NCBI RefSeq assembly: GCF_008691045.1
Contig: NZ_VMSO01000019.1
Coordinates: forward strand, 1-48,847
Direction: 5' to 3'
DNA length: 48,847 nt
From: Mediterraneibacter catenae
Lineage (GTDB): Bacteria > Bacillota > Clostridia > Lachnospirales > Lachnospiraceae
Shown piece after piece: positions 1 to 8,931 of this stretch. The notes beneath the pieces are model-generated. The model saw nothing but the letters and a program-made list of their open reading frames with translations. It had not been told where the DNA came from and searched no databases. Made by a program: the position numbers and the translations under genes. Every line of letters begins with the position of its first letter. Within the stretch, counting starts at the first letter, position 1.

Positions 1-3
1 CAT

Positions 4-810
4 CTACTCCATAAAGTTCATCGGATCGACTGGTTCGCCGTCTTTCAATACTTCAAAATACAGATTTGGTCCTTCTACGCTGTAGTATTTTGTCGGTTCG
101 CCGAGTGTACCGATCGTCTCTCCTGCACCGACGTAATCGCCGATTGCAAGCGGCACATCACTGAGCTGTCCGTACACGGCGCTGTAACCGTTGCCCATGT
201 CAAGTGTGACAGTTGTTCCTGTCTGAGCTGTCTCTTCTATATTTGTCACGATCCCTGCGGCGGATGCGCCGATCGTCTCTCCTACTTCTCCGCTGACGAT
301 CATCGCCGGATTATACTGATACTGTTCCAGTGTCTGGAAAAATACTGTCTGATCCATGCTGTATCCCATGATCACTGCGCCGCTGGCAGGCCATGCAAGG
401 ACGCTGTCCTCGCTGAACCATACGCCTGATGTATCTCCTGTTGATACTGCCGAGCCTTCATCCGTTCCGGTCTCGCCTTCCGATTCGCCGGTGGCGTTTT
501 CCGTGCTGCTCTCTTCCTCTGACTGTCCCTGCAGTCCTTCTTCTGTCTCTTCCACCAGATCATCATCTGCTTCCGGCAGGACGATATCGTCCGTTGTTGT
601 CTCTTCTGTACTATCTGCACTGTCTGTGCCCATATCTTCTGTAAGTTCTTCTGCCTGTTGCCCGGCTTTTGCTGTCTGCTCGTCAATATCACTCTGATAG
701 TTGCTGAACGTATATGCCCCAACCAGTGCAATGACAGCCACAAAGCAGATCACAATACCGACAGCAGCGCCCTTTCCTTTGAGGAAAGACGGTCTTTCAT
801 TCTTATTCAT
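4..810 (-). CDS. SpoIIQ-like LytM (M23-fold) membrane protein, probably non-catalytic
   Basis: A 268-residue protein with one N-terminal membrane segment (about residues 15-37), an acidic Ser/Thr/Glu-rich linker of about 90 residues, and a C-terminal LytM/M23 beta domain ending at the stop. The usual zinc ligands of M23 peptidases are missing: the first His site reads YNPAMIV, the Y-x-H-L motif reads YGQL, and HLHFE reads NLYFE. The fold therefore looks retained but the hydrolase site lost, as in SpoIIQ of Bacillus, which serves as a channel part between forespore and mother cell. The neighbour is spoIID, another engulfment gene, which supports a SpoIIQ role. I place the start at the ATG at 810 because AGAGG lies 8 bases before it; GTG and ATG at 819 and 816 are too close to that site. 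The function is inferred from fold, topology and neighbour. Confidence 0.75.
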   Translation of the reverse strand: MNKNERPSFLKGKGAAVGIVICFVAVIALVGAYTFSNYQSDIDEQTAKAGQQAEELTEDMGTDSADSTEETTTDDIVLPEADDDLVEETEEGLQGQSEEESSTENATGESEGETGTDEGSAVSTGDTSGVWFSEDSVLAWPASGAVIMGYSMDQTVFFQTLEQYQYNPAMIVSGEVGETIGASAAGIVTNIEETAQTGTTVTLDMGNGYSAVYGQLSDVPLAIGDYVGAGETIGTLGEPTKYYSVEGPNLYFEVLKDGEPVDPMNFME

Positions 811-850
811 TCTCATCACCTCTGGCTATATTTTTGCCAGATAATGACCG

Positions 851-878
851 TATTATTCCGTGTATTTCAAAAGAATGC
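851..878 (-). promoter_or_regulatory. Possible SigF-type promoter of the SpoIIQ-like gene
   Basis: On the minus strand GCATT and GGAATAATA are separated by 14 bases, about 40 bases before the start codon. This resembles the forespore SigF/SigG consensus (GYATA, spacer about 15, GGnnAnAnT). spoIIQ is SigF-dependent in Bacillus. The match is imperfect, so this is only a candidate. Confidence 0.3.
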
Positions 879-936
879 AATAAAAATCCAGCTTTAATAA
901 ATGAGCTGCCGGTGCGGCAAAACTGTTCCGTTCTGG

Positions 937-1926
937 TCAGAGCAGTTCCGTCTCCTGAATATCATTTCTCAGCTCTGTCCCCTCAAAAAAGAAAGCGATG
1001 ATCTCTTCATAAGTCTTCCCCTCTTCTGCCATCCGGTCTGCAGTCCAGATACTCATCCCCATGCCGTGACCTTTCCCGGTAGTCGTTATCTTGATCCTGT
1101 CTTCTCCATCCTCAGTCAGGGAAAACGCACTCGACGGAAGTGAGAGTGCATCACGGAACTGATCGCCGGTACAGACTGTATTTCCGATTCTGAGCTCTTT
1201 CACATAGCCGGCAGAATCGCAGGACTTTATTTCAAAGTCTTTGAAACCATATCCCTGAGCTGCTTTCTCGCCGTCCTCTTCCGCCACGAGGAAATCCCGG
1301 CACAGTTTCTGTATCTCCGTATAGGAATATGAAAATGTACCGATCTCATCATCTGCTTCTTTATCCAACGGGCACTCTCTTACTGCGATATACGGATATT
1401 CCTCACTCCCGAGCACCTCGGCGGCACTCCGCGTCTTTCCATTGCTTGACTGATGAAACGGTGTCCAGGCGTATGCACCGTTATACATGATGACTGTATC
1501 ATCCGTCTCCTCTACGGCTCGTATGTACTTCTCATGGTACTCCCGATAATTTTCAGCTCCCCATTTTTCTTCCATCTCATCGCGTGAAAGCCAGCTCTCT
1601 GTAAGGATCTTGTCCTCTGAGTTCTCAAGCTTACTGTATATCTGAGTGCGGATCAGGACGGCCTGTGCCTTCATAGTCTCTGCTTCACACTCCTCGGATA
1701 TTTCGTCTGCCAATATACCTGCGAGATAATCGGTCCATCGGATCTCTGCCAGTCCGTCTGCTTCTTCTGTATCGGGCACTTTCACCTTCACATAAAGATC
1801 TCCGCTGTCCACATCCCCTGCATCCGCCCCATTTACAAATACGGTAATGATATAAGGCAGCAATATCAGTATTATGAGGAAAGCAGCAACGGACTTAAAT
1901 TTCTGTTCTATAGCATATCGGTTCAT
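937..1926 (-). CDS. spoIID: Stage II sporulation protein D (SpoIID), peptidoglycan lytic transglycosylase
   Basis: A 329-residue protein with an N-terminal membrane anchor (about residues 14-33) and a SpoIID/LytB-type extracellular domain. Visible family signatures are the segment EISEECEAETMKAQAVLIRT near residue 95, FHQSSNGKT near 160, and GKGHGMGMS near 285. In sporulating Firmicutes SpoIID works with SpoIIM and SpoIIP in the mother cell, cutting glycan strands during septal thinning and engulfment. Length and motif order are normal for the family. The next gene downstream is the SpoIIQ-like protein, a common clostridial pairing. The ATG is preceded by GGAGGG about 9 bases away, inside the stem of an upstream terminator-like hairpin. 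Confidence 0.93.
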   Translation of the reverse strand: MNRYAIEQKFKSVAAFLIILILLPYIITVFVNGADAGDVDSGDLYVKVKVPDTEEADGLAEIRWTDYLAGILADEISEECEAETMKAQAVLIRTQIYSKLENSEDKILTESWLSRDEMEEKWGAENYREYHEKYIRAVEETDDTVIMYNGAYAWTPFHQSSNGKTRSAAEVLGSEEYPYIAVRECPLDKEADDEIGTFSYSYTEIQKLCRDFLVAEEDGEKAAQGYGFKDFEIKSCDSAGYVKELRIGNTVCTGDQFRDALSLPSSAFSLTEDGEDRIKITTTGKGHGMGMSIWTADRMAEEGKTYEEIIAFFFEGTELRNDIQETELL

Positions 1927-1930
1927 AAAA

Positions 1931-1967
1931 AACAGCCCTCCATATATCTAATATATGAAGAGCTGTT
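1931..1967 (-). terminator. Terminator hairpin directly before spoIID
   Basis: On the minus strand a stem of about 17 bp (AACAGC...GCTGTT, two mismatches) is followed by six T. It would end transcripts of the membrane-protein gene upstream. It lies within the spoIID leader, and its 3' arm carries the spoIID Shine-Dalgarno sequence. Confidence 0.7.
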
Positions 1968-1979
1968 CTTACTTTATTC
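1949..1979 (-). promoter_or_regulatory. Possible SigE promoter of spoIID
   Basis: Minus-strand GAATA and CATATATTA are spaced so that ATA and CATA are 17 bases apart, which fits the mother-cell SigE pattern. spoIID is SigE-controlled in Bacillus. The -35 element overlaps the stop codon of the upstream gene and the -10 element sits in the terminator stem. Confidence 0.35.
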
Positions 1980-2759
1980 AGTTTTATTGTCCTGCTGACC
2001 TGTCATGGTATCCTGTGCCGGATCTGCCGGTACCTGATTTACAGGTGTCGTTCCCCCGGAAACCGGGTCTCCCGGATATACCGGAGGAACCGGCGGCGGT
2101 GTAATCCTCGGCTCCATGCCCGGATTAAACTCTCTGTTTCTCATCACAAAGAAGCAGATCGCCTCGTAAAGAGGAACGATTGCCGAGAGTACAGAGTGAA
2201 CTACCGCCATATTGTGAGTAGTAAATCTTTCATAAATCCGGATGTCTATCAGTATCCGCAGAACAGAATATATAGCGGAATATGCAACAGCCAGAATGAT
2301 AAATATTATATATATCCCGAGTGATGTCGTCAGGACTGTCATAGCACCCCCGACTCCGCTGCCGTTTATATTGGTGGTTACCGCAGTTCCGATCACTGCC
2401 ACAATAAGGAATACAAGCAGTACGCCTGCAACAGCATTGTAAATGATAGGCACAACCAGCTTCCATATTCCGGGATTCTTAATACTCTTATTTTTCAGCG
2501 GAATTTCACCTGCAAGTTCACCGTGAAAATAATCTCTCGCAAAGGGGATAAAAGCAAGCCATGGATGCTCTCTTCCCATACGTTTTCCGATAGTATACAT
2601 ACCTATTGAATGAAAGATGTAACTTGCCAGCGCTGCAGCAAGGATCAGTGCGATCACGACCAGATAGACTGTCATAAACAATGCAAACAAAGAACTTCCT
2701 GTATTGCCGTAGCTGATCGGATAATCGTACTCATAATTATAATTGTACCCAAAATCCAT
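1974..2759 (-). CDS. Multi-pass membrane protein of unknown function
   Basis: A 261-residue protein that I do not recognise as a named family. It begins with a Tyr/Asn-rich stretch, then has about five hydrophobic segments (near residues 25-50, 95-125, 135-165 and 180-205, with a shorter loop helix between). It ends in a Pro/Gly-rich, probably cytoplasmic tail of about 50 residues. Similar small integral membrane proteins with proline-rich tails are common in clostridia. The start is well supported: AGGAGG lies 7 bases before the ATG and overlaps the end of the phosphorylase gene. A terminator follows directly, so it is probably the last gene of a glgP transcript. Confidence 0.7.
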   Translation of the reverse strand: MDFGYNYNYEYDYPISYGNTGSSLFALFMTVYLVVIALILAAALASYIFHSIGMYTIGKRMGREHPWLAFIPFARDYFHGELAGEIPLKNKSIKNPGIWKLVVPIIYNAVAGVLLVFLIVAVIGTAVTTNINGSGVGGAMTVLTTSLGIYIIFIILAVAYSAIYSVLRILIDIRIYERFTTHNMAVVHSVLSAIVPLYEAICFFVMRNREFNPGMEPRITPPPVPPVYPGDPVSGGTTPVNQVPADPAQDTMTGQQDNKTE

Positions 2760-2769
2760 AAAATGCCTC

Positions 2770-5244
2770 CTATTCTTCCTGGCCGGACGGAACCTCTACT
2801 TTCTCAAGATGCCAGATATCCGCCACATACTCTTCGATCGTTCTGTCTGAAGAGAACTTGCCGCAGCATGCAGTCTGCATCATCGCCATCCTTGACCATC
2901 TCTGCTGGTCTCTGTATGCCTCCTCCACTCTCTTCTGCGCATCTGCGTAAGAACGGAAATCTTTCAGGATGAAATACATATCCGCTTTGTCCGTAGACTG
3001 TGTATTAAGAAGCGAGTTATAAAGGTTCTTGTACATGTTGTGATCGCCGTGTGAGTAAGTGCCGTCCATAAGCTGATCTACGACGCGCTTGAGCTCCCAG
3101 TCGTTGAAGTAGATATCCTGCGGGTTGTAGCCGCCGTTGTTCTCGTAGTTGATGACCTCCTCTGAGCTTAAGCCGAAGATGAAAGCGTTCTCCGCTCCGA
3201 CTTCCTGTACGATCTCCACATTCGCGCCGTCCATGGTTCCCAGTGTCGGGGCTCCGTTGAGCATGAACTTCATGTTTCCTGTACCGGACGCCTCCTTGGA
3301 AGCTGTGGAGATCTGCTCGCTGACGTCCGCCGCCGCGAAGATGAGCTCTGCATTGGATACACGGTAATCTTCGATAAATACGACTTTCAGCTTGCCGTTG
3401 ATGCTGCGGTCATTGTTTACAACCTCTGCAACAGAGTTGATCAGCTTGATCGTCTCTTTCGCCCTTAAATATCCTGCCGCGGCTTTCGCTCCGAAGATGA
3501 ATGTTCTCGGATAGAAACTCATCTCCGGGTGCTCCTTGATCTGATTGTACAGATACATGATATGCAGGATGTTGAGGAACTGTCTCTTGTACTCGTGGAG
3601 ACGTTTTACCTGCACGTCGAAGATGGAGCGCGGATCAACGTCGATGCCGTTGTGCTCTTTGATGTATTTCGCAAGACGGACTTTGTTCTTGTATTTGATC
3701 TCCATGAACTCGCGTCTCGCCGTCTCATCCTCTACATACGGCTTGAGCTTCGCGATCTGGGAGAGATCCGTGATCCAGCCGTCGCCGATCTTGTCTGTGA
3801 TCCAGTCTGCAAGCAGCGGGTTGCCGTGAGCAAGGAAACGTCTCTGGGTGATGCCGTTCGTCTTATTGTTGAACTTCTCCGGCATCATCTCGTAGAAGTC
3901 TCTGAGCTGCTGTGTCTTGAGGATATCCGTGTGAAGTCTTGCAACTCCGTTTACGGAGAATCCGGCGATGATCGCCATATTTGCCATGCGCACCTGGCCG
4001 TCCATGAGGATCGCCATCTTCTTCACCTTGTGCTCGTTGCCCGGATACATCTCGCGGACTTTGATGAGGAAACGGCGGTCGATCTCCTGCACGATCTGGT
4101 AGATACGCGGAAGCAGTCTGGAGAACAGGTCGATCGGCCATTTTTCAAGAGCCTCCGCCATGATCGTATGGTTCGTATACGCACAGGTCTTCGTGGTCAC
4201 ATCCCATGCCTCTTCCCAGTTCAGTCCTTCCTGGTCGATGAGAAGTCTCATCAGCTCAGGTACTGCAACTGTCGGGTGAGTATCGTTCATCTGGATCACG
4301 ACTTTCTCGTAAAGTTTGCGGACGTCGTCGTGTTTCTTCTTATATTTTGCGATCAGCGCCTGAAGGCTTGCAGAGATGAAGAAATACTGCTGTTTCAGAC
4401 GGAGCTCTTTTCCTGAATAGTGGTTGTCATTCGGATAGAGGACATCGACGATCAGTTTTGCAAGATTCTCCTGCTCCACTGCCTTGTGATAATTACCTCT
4501 GTCGAACTCATCCAGCTTAAAGTCCGTAATTGCTTTTGCATCCCACACGCGCAGTGTATTCACCACATGGTTGCCGTATCCTACGATCGGCATGTCATAC
4601 GGGATAGCCAGAACAGACTCATAATTTTCCTGGATAAAGATGTCCTTTCCCGTTGCAGGATCTTTCTCAAAACGGATATTTCCGCCGAAACGTACTTCTT
4701 TCGCATACTCTTCCCTGCGCAGCTCAAACGGATTTCCCTCTCTTAACCAGTCGTCCGGCACTTCCTTCTGGTAACCGTTCTCGATCTTCTGTTTGAACAT
4801 ACCATAACGGTAGCGGATACCGCATCCGTATGCCGGGTAGTTCAGGGTAGCCAGTGAATCCAGGAAACATGCCGCCAGTCTTCCCAGACCCCCGTTTCCG
4901 AGAGCTGCGTCTGGTTCCTGATCCTCGATCACGTTCAGATCGATACCCATCTCGTCGAGCGCTTCCTTGACATCCTTGTACACTGTCATGTTGATGAGGT
5001 TATTGCCAAGGGCACGACCCATCAGGAATTCCATTGACATGTAATACACTGTCTTGGCGTCTGCTTCATCGTATGCTTTCTGTGTTGCGAACCAGTCATC
5101 AAAAATGACGTCCTTCACCGCATAGGAGACAGCCTGAAAAAGCTGCTGCGGCGTTGCTTCTTCGATTGTTTTTCTGTAAAGGGTTCTGATATTGTCCTTT
5201 ACCGTCTGCTTAAATGTTTCTTTCTCAAATCTTTTGCTGAACAT
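2770..5244 (-). CDS. glgP: Glycogen/starch (maltodextrin) phosphorylase
   Basis: An 824-residue GT35 phosphorylase that releases glucose-1-phosphate from alpha-1,4-glucans with phosphate, using pyridoxal phosphate in the cytoplasm. Signatures are GNGGLGRLAACFLDS near residue 115, the KRLHEYKRQ segment near 545, and the PLP-binding segment EASGTGNMKFMLNGA near 645. The length matches the family norm. The start is set at the ATG at 5244 because AGGAAGG precedes it at good spacing; a start at 5289 would add 15 residues that overlap the end of ileS and do not look family-like. It lies 7 bases after ileS and may be co-transcribed with it. The ileS linkage is probably positional, not functional. 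Confidence 0.95.
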   Translation of the reverse strand: MFSKRFEKETFKQTVKDNIRTLYRKTIEEATPQQLFQAVSYAVKDVIFDDWFATQKAYDEADAKTVYYMSMEFLMGRALGNNLINMTVYKDVKEALDEMGIDLNVIEDQEPDAALGNGGLGRLAACFLDSLATLNYPAYGCGIRYRYGMFKQKIENGYQKEVPDDWLREGNPFELRREEYAKEVRFGGNIRFEKDPATGKDIFIQENYESVLAIPYDMPIVGYGNHVVNTLRVWDAKAITDFKLDEFDRGNYHKAVEQENLAKLIVDVLYPNDNHYSGKELRLKQQYFFISASLQALIAKYKKKHDDVRKLYEKVVIQMNDTHPTVAVPELMRLLIDQEGLNWEEAWDVTTKTCAYTNHTIMAEALEKWPIDLFSRLLPRIYQIVQEIDRRFLIKVREMYPGNEHKVKKMAILMDGQVRMANMAIIAGFSVNGVARLHTDILKTQQLRDFYEMMPEKFNNKTNGITQRRFLAHGNPLLADWITDKIGDGWITDLSQIAKLKPYVEDETARREFMEIKYKNKVRLAKYIKEHNGIDVDPRSIFDVQVKRLHEYKRQFLNILHIMYLYNQIKEHPEMSFYPRTFIFGAKAAAGYLRAKETIKLINSVAEVVNNDRSINGKLKVVFIEDYRVSNAELIFAAADVSEQISTASKEASGTGNMKFMLNGAPTLGTMDGANVEIVQEVGAENAFIFGLSSEEVINYENNGGYNPQDIYFNDWELKRVVDQLMDGTYSHGDHNMYKNLYNSLLNTQSTDKADMYFILKDFRSYADAQKRVEEAYRDQQRWSRMAMMQTACCGKFSSDRTIEEYVADIWHLEKVEVPSGQEE

Positions 5245-5251
5245 AGCTTTA

Positions 5252-8200
5252 TTATCCTTCCTTTTCCACACCCATTGTAACTGCTTCACCGTTGATCTTC
5301 CACTCCTTTACATAGCCTGCCGGCCCGGCTTTCACAACCTCGTTTGCGAGCACTTCTCCGGCAATCTGATCTGCGTATTTTTCGAAGATCGTTTCTGCCT
5401 TCTCTGTTCCGTTATAAGTTACGCGGATACGGTCCATGACTTCAAAGTCTGCTTCTTTTCTCATAGTCTGTACTTTACTGATGATCTCACGTACGAAACC
5501 TTCTTCCAGAAGATCTTCTGTCAGATTCGTATCAAGGACAACAGTAATGCCGTTATCGTTTTCTGATACATAGCCTTCGATCTGGGCGGTCTCGATTAGC
5601 AGGTCTTCGCGGAACAGAGTGATCTCCTGTCCGTTTACATCCAGTTTAAGAGCGCCTGTCTCATTGACCTCATCCATTGCGGCATTGCCGTCAACACTGT
5701 CGAGTGCTGCTTTAATACCACCTAACATTTTACCATATTTCGGTCCCACTGTCTTCAACTGTGGTTTAAAATTGTATGAAGTGAAGTCTCTAACATCTTC
5801 CGTAAATTTAACATTCTTGACATTCAGCTCGTCTGCAACGATATCCTGATAGAATTCCGGCAGGGTAAATCCGGCCTTCACGAACATCTGCCCGATCGGC
5901 TGGCGGTTCTTGATATTGGATGCATTTCTGCATGCACGTCCCATGACGACAAGCTTCAGGACATTGTCCATGTTCTGCTCCAGTTCCGGATCAATCTGCT
6001 CTTCGTTCACTTCCGGGAACAGACACAGATGGATACTCTCCGGTGCGTCTTTATCGATGCTTCGCACGAGATTCTGGTAAATCTCTTCTGTCATGAACGG
6101 GATCATCGGAGCGGCAGCCTTGGATACTGTCACAAGTGCTGTATACAGTGTCATGTATGCATTAATCTTATCCTGCTCCATTCCTTTTGCCCAAAAACGC
6201 TCACGGCTTCTTCTTACATACCAGTTGCTCATGTCATCTACAAACTCCTGGAGCACACGCGCCGCCTCTGGGATGCGGTAATTGCCCAGATTATCATCGA
6301 CAGCTTTTACCATCGTGTTCATCTTGGAAAGGAGCCATTTATCCATTACGGAAAGTTTTTCATATTCCAGCGTATATTTTGTCGCGTCGAACTCGTCGAT
6401 ATTCGCATAGAGAACAAAGAATGCATAAGTATTCCACAGTGTACCCATGAATTTTCTCTGTCCTTCTGTCACGGCCTTTCCGTGGAAGCGGTTCGGCAGC
6501 CACGGAGCGCTGTTGACATAGAAGTACCAGCGGATTGCGTCGGCTCCGTATTTCTCAAGGGCATCGAACGGATCTACCGCATTTCCCTTGGACTTGCTCA
6601 TCTTCTGGCCGTTCTCGTCCTGCACATGTCCGAGGACGATGACATTCTTGTACGGCGCCTTATTGAAGATCAGTGTGGAGATCGCCAGCAGGGAATAGAA
6701 CCATCCTCTTGTCTGGTCTACCGCCTCGGAAATGAAGTCTGCCGGGAACTGTTTCTCAAACAGCTCCTGATTCTCGAACGGATAGTGGTGCTGAGCAAAA
6801 GGCATGGATCCGCTGTCGAACCAGCAGTCAATAACTTCCGGAACACGGTGCATCTCTTTGCCGCACTTCGGGCACTTGATCGTCACGGCATCGATGTACG
6901 GACGGTGCAGTTCGATATCGTCCGGACAGTTGTCGGACATTTCTTTCAGTTCTGCGATGCTTCCGATGGAGTGCATGTGTCCGCACTCACATTCCCAGAT
7001 ATTGAGCGGGGTTCCCCAGTAACGGTTACGGCTGATGCCCCAGTCCTGAACATTCTCGATCCAATCGCCGAAACGTCCTTTACCGATGCTCTCCGGAATC
7101 CAGTTAATCGTGTTATTATTCGCGATCAGGTCGTCCCTTACTGCTGTCATCTTGATGAACCAGGACTCGCGCGCATAGTAGATCAGCGGCGTGTCACATC
7201 TCCAGCAGTGCGGATAGCTGTGCTCGAACTTCGGCGCATCAAAGAGAAGGCCTCTCGCATCCAGATCTTTTAATACTTCCGGATCTGCCTTCTTCACAAA
7301 CAGACCTGCGAACGGAGTGGACTCTGCCATATTTCCTTTTTCATCTACAAGCTGTACGAACGGAAGACCGTATTTTCTTCCTACATTCGCATCATCTTCA
7401 CCGAATGCCGGCGCAATGTGAACGACTCCCGTACCGTCTGTCAGTGTAACATATGTGTCGCATGTCACATAAAATGCCTTTTTGTTCTGCTTTGCAGCAG
7501 CGTCGGCCGCGCACTGGTACAGCGGCTCGTACTCTTTGCCCTCAAGATCTGTCCCTTTGTATGTCTCGAGAATCTCGTATGCCGGCTTACCTTCCTCAGC
7601 CAGTCTTCCCAGTACTGTGTCAAGAAGAGCACATGCCATATAATAGATATGACCGTCTGCTGCCTTTACTTTTGCATAGTCCTCATTCGGATTCACGCAG
7701 AGCGCAAGGTTGGACGGAAGCGTCCACGGTGTGGTCGTCCATGCAAGGATGTAAGCATCCTCCTCTTTCACTTTGAAGCGCACAATCGCGGAGCGCTCCT
7801 TTACGTCTTTGTAGCCCTGAGCCACTTCCTGGGCGGACAGCGGCGTACCGCATCTAGGACAGTAGGGAACGATCTTGAACCCTTTGTAGAGAAGGTCTTT
7901 CTCCCAGATCTTTTTCAATGCCCACCACTCGGACTCGATAAAGCTGTTGTGATATGTTACATAGGGGTGCTCCATATCAGCCCAGAAGCCGACCGTGCCG
8001 GAGAAATCCTCCCACATTCCCTTGTATTTCCATACACTTTCCTTACATTTGTCGATAAACGGCTCCAGGCCATACTCCTCGATCTGATCTTTTCCGTCCA
8101 GTCCGAGGGCCTTCTCTACCTCAAGCTCGACCGGCAGTCCGTGGGTATCCCATCCTGCCTTTCTCGGGACCATGTATCCCTTCATCGTGCGGTAACGCGG

Positions 8201-8404
8201 GATCATGTCCTTGATGACACGTGTGAGCACGTGTCCGATGTGCGGTTTGCCATTTGCAGTCGGCGGACCGTCGTAGAAGATGTAGTCCGGGCATCCCTCA
8301 CGCTCTTCGATACTCTTCTCAAAGATGTGGTTCTCATCCCAGAACTTCTCGACTTCCTTTTCCCTGCCGACAAAATTCATATCTGTGGGAACTTTCTTGT
8401 ACAT
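5252..8404 (-). CDS. ileS: Isoleucyl-tRNA synthetase
   Basis: A 1050-residue class I aminoacyl-tRNA synthetase that charges tRNA-Ile. The HIGH motif is at residues 55-58 (KPHIGH), the editing (CP1) domain follows, and KMSKS appears near residue 600 within NGQKMSKSKGN. WTTTPWTLPSNLA marks the editing site. The length and the WDTHGLPVE...LGL pattern resemble the longer, eukaryote-like IleRS group that includes mupirocin-tolerant IleS2/MupA, rather than the 920-residue E. coli type. That subclass call is from memory of the family and needs an alignment. The gene is controlled by a T-box riboswitch with an ATC specifier far upstream, and glgP follows after 7 bases. Confidence 0.96.
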   Translation of the reverse strand: MYKKVPTDMNFVGREKEVEKFWDENHIFEKSIEEREGCPDYIFYDGPPTANGKPHIGHVLTRVIKDMIPRYRTMKGYMVPRKAGWDTHGLPVELEVEKALGLDGKDQIEEYGLEPFIDKCKESVWKYKGMWEDFSGTVGFWADMEHPYVTYHNSFIESEWWALKKIWEKDLLYKGFKIVPYCPRCGTPLSAQEVAQGYKDVKERSAIVRFKVKEEDAYILAWTTTPWTLPSNLALCVNPNEDYAKVKAADGHIYYMACALLDTVLGRLAEEGKPAYEILETYKGTDLEGKEYEPLYQCAADAAAKQNKKAFYVTCDTYVTLTDGTGVVHIAPAFGEDDANVGRKYGLPFVQLVDEKGNMAESTPFAGLFVKKADPEVLKDLDARGLLFDAPKFEHSYPHCWRCDTPLIYYARESWFIKMTAVRDDLIANNNTINWIPESIGKGRFGDWIENVQDWGISRNRYWGTPLNIWECECGHMHSIGSIAELKEMSDNCPDDIELHRPYIDAVTIKCPKCGKEMHRVPEVIDCWFDSGSMPFAQHHYPFENQELFEKQFPADFISEAVDQTRGWFYSLLAISTLIFNKAPYKNVIVLGHVQDENGQKMSKSKGNAVDPFDALEKYGADAIRWYFYVNSAPWLPNRFHGKAVTEGQRKFMGTLWNTYAFFVLYANIDEFDATKYTLEYEKLSVMDKWLLSKMNTMVKAVDDNLGNYRIPEAARVLQEFVDDMSNWYVRRSRERFWAKGMEQDKINAYMTLYTALVTVSKAAAPMIPFMTEEIYQNLVRSIDKDAPESIHLCLFPEVNEEQIDPELEQNMDNVLKLVVMGRACRNASNIKNRQPIGQMFVKAGFTLPEFYQDIVADELNVKNVKFTEDVRDFTSYNFKPQLKTVGPKYGKMLGGIKAALDSVDGNAAMDEVNETGALKLDVNGQEITLFREDLLIETAQIEGYVSENDNGITVVLDTNLTEDLLEEGFVREIISKVQTMRKEADFEVMDRIRVTYNGTEKAETIFEKYADQIAGEVLANEVVKAGPAGYVKEWKINGEAVTMGVEKEG

Positions 8405-8433
8405 GTTGATTTTCCTTTCTGTCTCCGGTCCGC

Positions 8434-8559
8434 CGCAGCCATGTATCGATTGCGGACACGCTCTCGCTCGGGACGGAACGCAGCGGACACATATGGCTGC
8501 AAAGGACGCAGCCTTAGTGCCGGCGTTCCTTTACGGTCCTTAATCGACACATGGCTGCG
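8434..8559 (+). repeat. Structured repeat, copy 1
   Basis: About 126 bp bounded by inverted ends (CGCAGCCATGT with ACATGGCTGCG). Inside are two conserved strands (near 8450-8490 and 8515-8541) and an apical stem, GGCTGC at 8495-8500 with GCAGCC at 8508-8513. A second stem pairs GGAACGC at 8475-8481 with GCGTTCC at 8523-8529. The same plan recurs in reverse orientation at 8761-8900, with different but still complementary stem bases. It lies between the ileS T-box and the ileS start. I do not recognise the family. Confidence 0.75.
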
Positions 8560-8760
8560 TCAGACCTGTCCAGAACGGGGCTTTGAATCAAAACCGGGAG
8601 AGATGGGAGCTTTCTGCCTTTTATCGGTGCTTTATCTTTTCTGAAAACATATTTCTGAAAGCATATGTGTTTTCAGCGGATATGAAACACCTGCCGGTAT
8701 GAGCCGGCTTCCCGGGAGTCCTTTTTATCTGGGGAATTAGGAAACGTTCCGGTTTGCTGG

Positions 8761-8900
8761 AGCCTGAATGAACAATATATTCGTTAAGGACCGTAGAGTA
8801 ACGCCGGCACTTAGATCGCGTCTGTTGCGATCTTATGTGTCCGCTGCGTTACGGCCCGAGCGAAAGCGCGTCCGCAACGGATATATTGTTCATTCAGGCT
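8761..8900 (-). repeat. Structured repeat, copy 2 (inverted relative to copy 1)
   Basis: About 140 bp bounded by a perfect 20-bp inverted repeat (8761-8780 and 8881-8900). Read on the minus strand it shares the conserved strands of copy 1. The apical stem is GATCGC at 8814-8819 with GCGATC at 8827-8832. The middle stem is GTAACGC at 8798-8804 with GCGTTAC at 8846-8852. Both stems differ from copy 1 by paired changes that keep base pairing, which suggests the structure is selected, as RNA or as a DNA hairpin substrate. Confidence 0.75.
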
Positions 8901-8931
8901 CTGTAAAACGTTATCGTTTCTGATTTAGCAG

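Noticed and set aside
3529..4416. Long open frame antisense to the glycogen phosphorylase gene
   Set aside because: It mirrors conserved codons of glgP, has no family motifs and lacks a ribosome site. It is a by-product of codon use.
6029..8644. Two long plus-strand frames (414 and 408 residues) opposite ileS
   Set aside because: Their content is His/Val/Leu-rich antisense of IleRS motifs, with no recognisable domain or start signal.
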